DNA from: Aptenodytes patagonicus
Lineage: Eukaryota > Chordata > Aves > Sphenisciformes > Spheniscidae
Direction: 5' to 3'
DNA: 64,000 bases
NCBI RefSeq assembly: GCF_965638725.1
Contig: NC_134975.1
Span: forward strand, 1,996,179-2,060,178
The notes beneath the pieces are model-generated. The model was not told where the DNA came from and made no database searches. It saw only the letters and a program-made list of their open reading frames with translations. Made by a program: the position numbers and the translations under genes. Each line of letters starts with the position of its first letter. Within the stretch, counting starts at the first letter, position 1. Below, piece after piece: positions 59,670-64,000 of the stretch.

Positions 59670-60305
59670 TTTATTCACAATAAATAATATACTATATTAC
59701 AAAGATCTCAACACAAAATCCAAAAATCATGTTCTTTCTGCAGCCATGAATAAATAGGACTCACTAGCTAATGCATGAAAGAGCATCTATGAGCAGCGTG
59801 GGCCCTGTGGCAGGGGAAAAAGCGGGGGGGATTTTGCTGCACCCACCTGCCCAAAGCGGTCATCCTTCTTTGCTGGTATCTACACAGTGTTTCCATCCCC
59901 TGGGCCATCAGAGGCAGGGGTGAAATTCTGTGCGCACCAGAACGTGCGGTCTCAGGCCTCTGAAAATTGTGCAAAACTCGCACCTAGAAGGGCAGGGATG
60001 CAGCTGAGTGGGTGTAAAACCACAGCTGAGAGGCTGCCCTGGGCTGAGACTCCTTTACTGGGCTTAGCTGGCTGCAGTTAAGCTAAGAGAGGTTCTAGTG
60101 CTCACACTCACGTAGAGGGATTATATACACAGACACTGCAATACTCCTTTCTTTCTTAGTCACAGATAGTTTTTGAGTTATAAGACTTTTGCTTAAGAGT
60201 CTACTGTAGCTGGATGTGTTCATTGCCCGACTTTGGTGCACACATGAGCCCGGGTGAGGGGCTTTCTCCCATACGTTTACTTGTTGTTTTTTTTTCCAAC
60301 TGTTC
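59670..60305 (-). other. AQP5: AQP5 3' UTR with poly(A) signal
   Basis: Downstream of the AQP5 stop on the minus strand. AATAAA (plus-strand TTTATT at 59670-59675) is a suitable poly(A) signal, giving a 3' UTR of about 650 nt. Confidence 0.6.
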
Positions 60306-63300
60306 CTATGGTGGGGTCAACTCCATGGACTTCTTCCTCTCCTCTCTCTGCTCTTCCCACTCCTCCTCTGACTCGTAGGTGCCCTTGACGATGGCAACCC
60401 TATCTGACATGTTCATGCAGTAGGGGACGAGGATGTAGAAGTAAAGCAGAGCAGCCAAGCAAGCCCCGAGGATGGGTCCAACCCAGAACACCTAGAAAGC
60501 AACAAGGGAGAGGGTGAGAGCAGGTCTTGGAGTCTGGTGCACCAGGTCCAACCGTCACACCAGCATCCCTCGATGCTCCACATCTCCTAGCTCATGGAGA
60601 GATGCAAATACCCCTTCCAGTAGACTTCTTGGGCTGAAATCACCTCAGCCTTTGCTTGCTGAAGCCATAAAGCTCTTTATGAGTGCAGAGATGTGGTGTG
60701 CTGGAAAGGAGGCACCAAGCTTGCTCTGCAAGGCTGGGTCTGCGCTTTCAGGCAGTGCCGGGCAAGTGGAAAGCCTAAGCTGGGCTTCTCTGTGGGCTTC
60801 ATTGACCTCAGATGATGCCCTAGCTCAGTGTGCGCCATTGCATGGGGCGTTTATGCTTGTCTCCTTGCTGGGTCTGTGCCATGGGGATAACCTGTTCCAC
60901 ATGCATCAAGGGGGACAACCTCCCTTGTTCTCCAGCCCCTTTTTATCCTTTCAGGCCTGGGATGGGCTCTGAAACACCCAGCCCTGTAATCTCTGCAGCA
61001 ATCACTGCCCTCTCCCCTCATTGCCTGTATCTGGCCCTCTTGGCCAGCCTGTCCCAGCATGCTGCCAATGCTCACCCAATGTGCTGGGCTGAACCTCCTC
61101 ACAATGACTGCGGGCCCAAAGGACCGGGCTGGATTCATGGAGCAGCCAGTGAAGTAGATCTGTCAGTGCAGAAAGGAGACCAGGTTAAGATGCATCATGT
61201 TGCTTAGGAGATACAACCAACTTTTCAGAAGCAGGGACTGAAACCGCCCCCACCGCTGTTTCTTTTGCAGAGAGGTGGGGACCCACCATCATCACAGAGA
61301 AGAAGCCCCCATATGTCCCATGTTGGCTCTCCCAGTGCAGCTCTGTCTGGGACCAACTGCACAAGAGTATTTTGGGGAGCCCTGTCCTAGTGGGACCCTC
61401 TGCCCTGTCCTCCTGCCTGGACACTCACCCCCACCAAGTGGCCTACGGCAACGGAGAGGCCGATGGACAGTGCTGGGGAGCCCACATTGCTGTTCCTCCG
61501 GTTGTCCGTGGATGCAAAGATGCATGCAGCCAGCTGGAAGGTGAGGATGATCTCCACCACGAGGGCCTGGCCCGGGGTCGTGTTGTTGTTGAGCTGCGAA
61601 CCATTGAAAGTGACAATAATTAACCATCCCTGGGAGGGCTCTTAGGTGCTTTGCTGGTGGATTTGGGTTGGCAAAGCCATGCACGAGAATGCCCCTAGGT
61701 CCCCTATCCAGCCCTTGGGCACAAGGTGCCATGCTGGCCACTGCTGGGGCTCACTGCTCCTTTCCCTGAAAAGGAAGAAATTATCTTTCTGTTTAATGCT
61801 CAAAAATCTGTCTCTCCTCCGAGCCCCTCCCTTCCCAGGGCTTTCCACATCTTTCTCTGCTTGTCTCCGCAACACTCAGTGCTTTACCACCAAATCCCAC
61901 ACTGTTTTGTCCCTTTTTTCCTGCATTTCTTTCCCCCTTGATCCTTGCAAGCTGTCGTATCCTGACTCTTCTCCCCTCCACTTTGTGGAGCACATCCCCA
62001 AGAGGCTGGGGAGCAGCTGGCAGCCACCGTGGAGGAGCATGGGATGAAGGGTGAGGGTTGGGATAAAGGTTGGGGTGCAGTCATGGGGGGTAAGACAGGC
62101 TGTTGCTGTCCCAGTGCCTCTGCGCTAACCACTGGGGACTGTCAGATGGACTCGACCCCACTGGGCATGGGAAGGGCAAAGTGACCCAAGCCGTCGCAGC
62201 TTGTTTTTTAGCTAAAGCTGACTGGTTTAGAACATGGAGCATGTGGGAATAAGATGCACTGCAGCACCTCACCCTAGTGATCGAACCCTCTGCAACGTGT
62301 CTGTGCTGCTCCGAGGCGTCCAGACCTGGCCATGGCTGGAGCGGTAGCTGCACTGCTCCCATTTCAGGTGGTTTCCCAGCACTGCCCCAGGGGTTTGAGA
62401 CATGCTCCTCATTCCCGCTTATCTCGGAGGGTCCCACCATCTCTCCTCCTCCTCCAAAAGCAACCCCTGCCCCCCGCAGCCTCTCTGTGCCCTCCTGCGC
62501 ATTTCTCCTTCTTCAGCTCTTCTCCACCACCTCTCTCCATCCACCTCCAATTCCTAGCTCCCCCAGCACACTGGTTACAGTGGGCTTCTGCTCCCCCTGC
62601 CCGTACTGGTTTGACTGGGCTCTGCTCCCTGCCCTCCCCCTCTCCGTCCTGGCATGGCTCCTATCCCAGCATTAATCTCCAGGTGGAGAGGCTGCAGTCA
62701 AGAACATCTCAATGGTGCGGGTGACTCACTCGGGCCCTCAGGATAAAGGAAGCACTTATTAAAGGAGTAAAAAACCATGCCATTCATTACCCCGCACAAT
62801 AAAGCTGTCATGTCAATACTCTGCTGGCTACGCCGGTGTTTGCTCCTGTCCCATTCCTGTCCCTCTGTGCATGTGGGACAATGTGCCAAGACCAACCATC
62901 CTTACGGATTTGGCTCTCCGGGTTGGCACTGGTACCAGCTGCTCGCTCACAAGGAAAGGAAAGCCCGCACGGCAAGGTGAACCATCTCCAGGTAGGGAGA
63001 CTTACCGAGTTGATGGCCAGGTTGCCACGAGTATTGACTGGCGTCACACCATAGAGGATGCCAGCCCCGGCGATGGCCCCAACCAGTTGGGCGATCACAT
63101 AGAAGAGCGTTCGGAGGAAGGAGATCTGGTTCCCGACAAAGAAGGCGATGGTCACCGCTGGGTTGATGTGGGCACCACTGATGTGGCCAAACGCCTGCAC
63201 CAGTGTACCGATGGCCAGGCCGAATGCCAGCGAAATCTGAAGGATGCTGGGGAGGGCGGACGGCCACTTCAGGGCTGAGCCGAGGCCGATGAAGACGAAG

Positions 63301-63368
63301 ATGAGCGTGGAGATAAACTCGACAAAGACAGATCGAGCAAAGGCCAGGGTTAATATTTCCTTCTTCAT
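60306..63368 (-). CDS. AQP5: Aquaporin-5 water channel
   Basis: Membrane water channel of secretory epithelia. Exons 63368-63006, 61593-61429, 61159-61076 and 60491-60306 have GT-AG borders and sum to 798 nt, giving 265 aa, the length of human AQP5. Six membrane segments and both NPA motifs are present (residues 69-71 in HINPAVT and 185-187 in SMNPARS). The selectivity-filter residues F49, H173, C182 and R188 are those of AQP5-type water channels. RRNS places a possible PKA site at S156, as in human AQP5. S259 in ERKKSMEL takes the place of human T259. The tail [12 protein letters not shown] separates AQP5 from AQP2 and AQP6. In mammals AQP2, AQP5 and AQP6 form a cluster; only this member is inside the window. 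Confidence 0.95.
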
Positions 63369-63465
63369 GGTGGGAGCAGTTGGAGGGCAGCTAGGAAGGA
63401 AGAAAGTTTAGGTTTCTTCTGTCTCCAGGCTTTTCTGTCTGCACCCAGTTGTAGGGCCATACCTA

Positions 63466-63474
63466 TCTATATAT
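63466..63474 (-). promoter_or_regulatory. AQP5: TATA-like box of AQP5
   Basis: The minus strand reads GCATATATAGATAGG about 100 nt upstream of the AQP5 ATG, which would give a 5' UTR of roughly 70 nt. The motif and spacing are good, but use is inferred. Confidence 0.5.
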
Positions 63475-64000
63475 GCAAGAGCAGCAGGGAGCTGTGTTAC
63501 AAGGCAGTGGGTGGAGCCAGGGAATTAGCCAGTCCTCCCAAATTATCATGTGAAACTGGAAAAGTTTCCATCTGAAAATAACTTCGGAGCCTCTTGGTGA
63601 ACCAGTGACTCAGATATTGGTGGCATTTCTTTCTCCTTCCCTCTGCAAACAAAGAGCCCCTATAGGGTGTCTCTGTGGTCATTAGATAATGCGGTTGCAT
63701 AACGATGCCGTGCTCCCTCCTCTGCTTTTCCCTTTTACTACCTCTCGCCAGGTTCTGGGTGTTTTGTTGGGAGAGGTGTAGTTAATATTCCCTTCCTCCG
63801 TGTGCTGGCAGACTGGAGAGGACCATATTCTTGTTTGAAAAGTCTTGTTGCTGGTGTCGGGCTGGAGGAGCTCTCCTGGGGCAGGGCTCCCAGTGCATTC
63901 AATTTACACGGGATGTTGAAATGTAAAGCAAAGTTAAGCACCTGGAGCTGCTCCCAGGCTGTCAAGACAGCTCAACTCTAGGAAACAAGTGGCTTGCAAT
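63475..64000. other. AQP5 upstream flank, no gene seen
   Basis: No exon is recognised. The stretch is the probable proximal regulatory region of AQP5. Confidence 0.4.

Noticed and set aside
60306-63368. Assigning the channel to AQP2
   Set aside because: The length of 265, the tail with EEQREERKK and the S156 RRNS site fit AQP5. AQP2 has a different C-terminus with its own phosphorylation cluster.

Overview
This is vertebrate, almost certainly avian, nuclear DNA. Genes are split by GT-AG introns, CpG islands are very GC-rich, simple repeats with long G/C runs are common, interspersed repeats are sparse, and there is a CR1 LINE with its typical 3' octamer repeat. A solo LTR resembles a family I know from neoavian birds, so a neoavian species is more likely than a galliform. 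GC content and gene density would suit a microchromosome.

Layout, left to right. (1) GALNT6 (minus, 368-7216): ten coding exons that join in frame to 621 codons plus stop. Its likely promoter is a CpG island at about 9.4-10.6 kb. (2) A three-exon gene on the plus strand (14038-16984) that I read as a paralogue of TANK. It keeps a TBK1-binding helix, the TRAF-binding motif PIQCTE and the C-terminal zinc finger. I know of no mammalian gene at this place. (3) SLC4A8/NDCBE (plus, 22036-40040): 24 coding exons that join in frame to 1079 codons plus stop, with a minisatellite just upstream of its CpG-island promoter. (4) GCGL (minus, 44798-46004), a glucagon-like hormone precursor known from non-mammalian vertebrates, convergent with SLC4A8. 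(5) About 13 kb of sparse DNA with one CR1 LINE and one solo LTR. (6) AQP5 (minus, 60306-63368), four exons, 265 aa.

The order GALNT6 - TANK-like - SLC4A8 - GCGL mirrors the human 2q24 set GALNT3, TANK, SLC4A10 and GCG. The window therefore looks like the 12q13-type member of an old duplicated block that kept two genes mammals have lost: the TANK-like gene and GCGL. The genes are not an operon. What links them is shared ancestry of the block, not a common pathway.

Exon boundaries come from reading splice sites and from keeping frame against remembered human proteins. No alignment or expression data were used.
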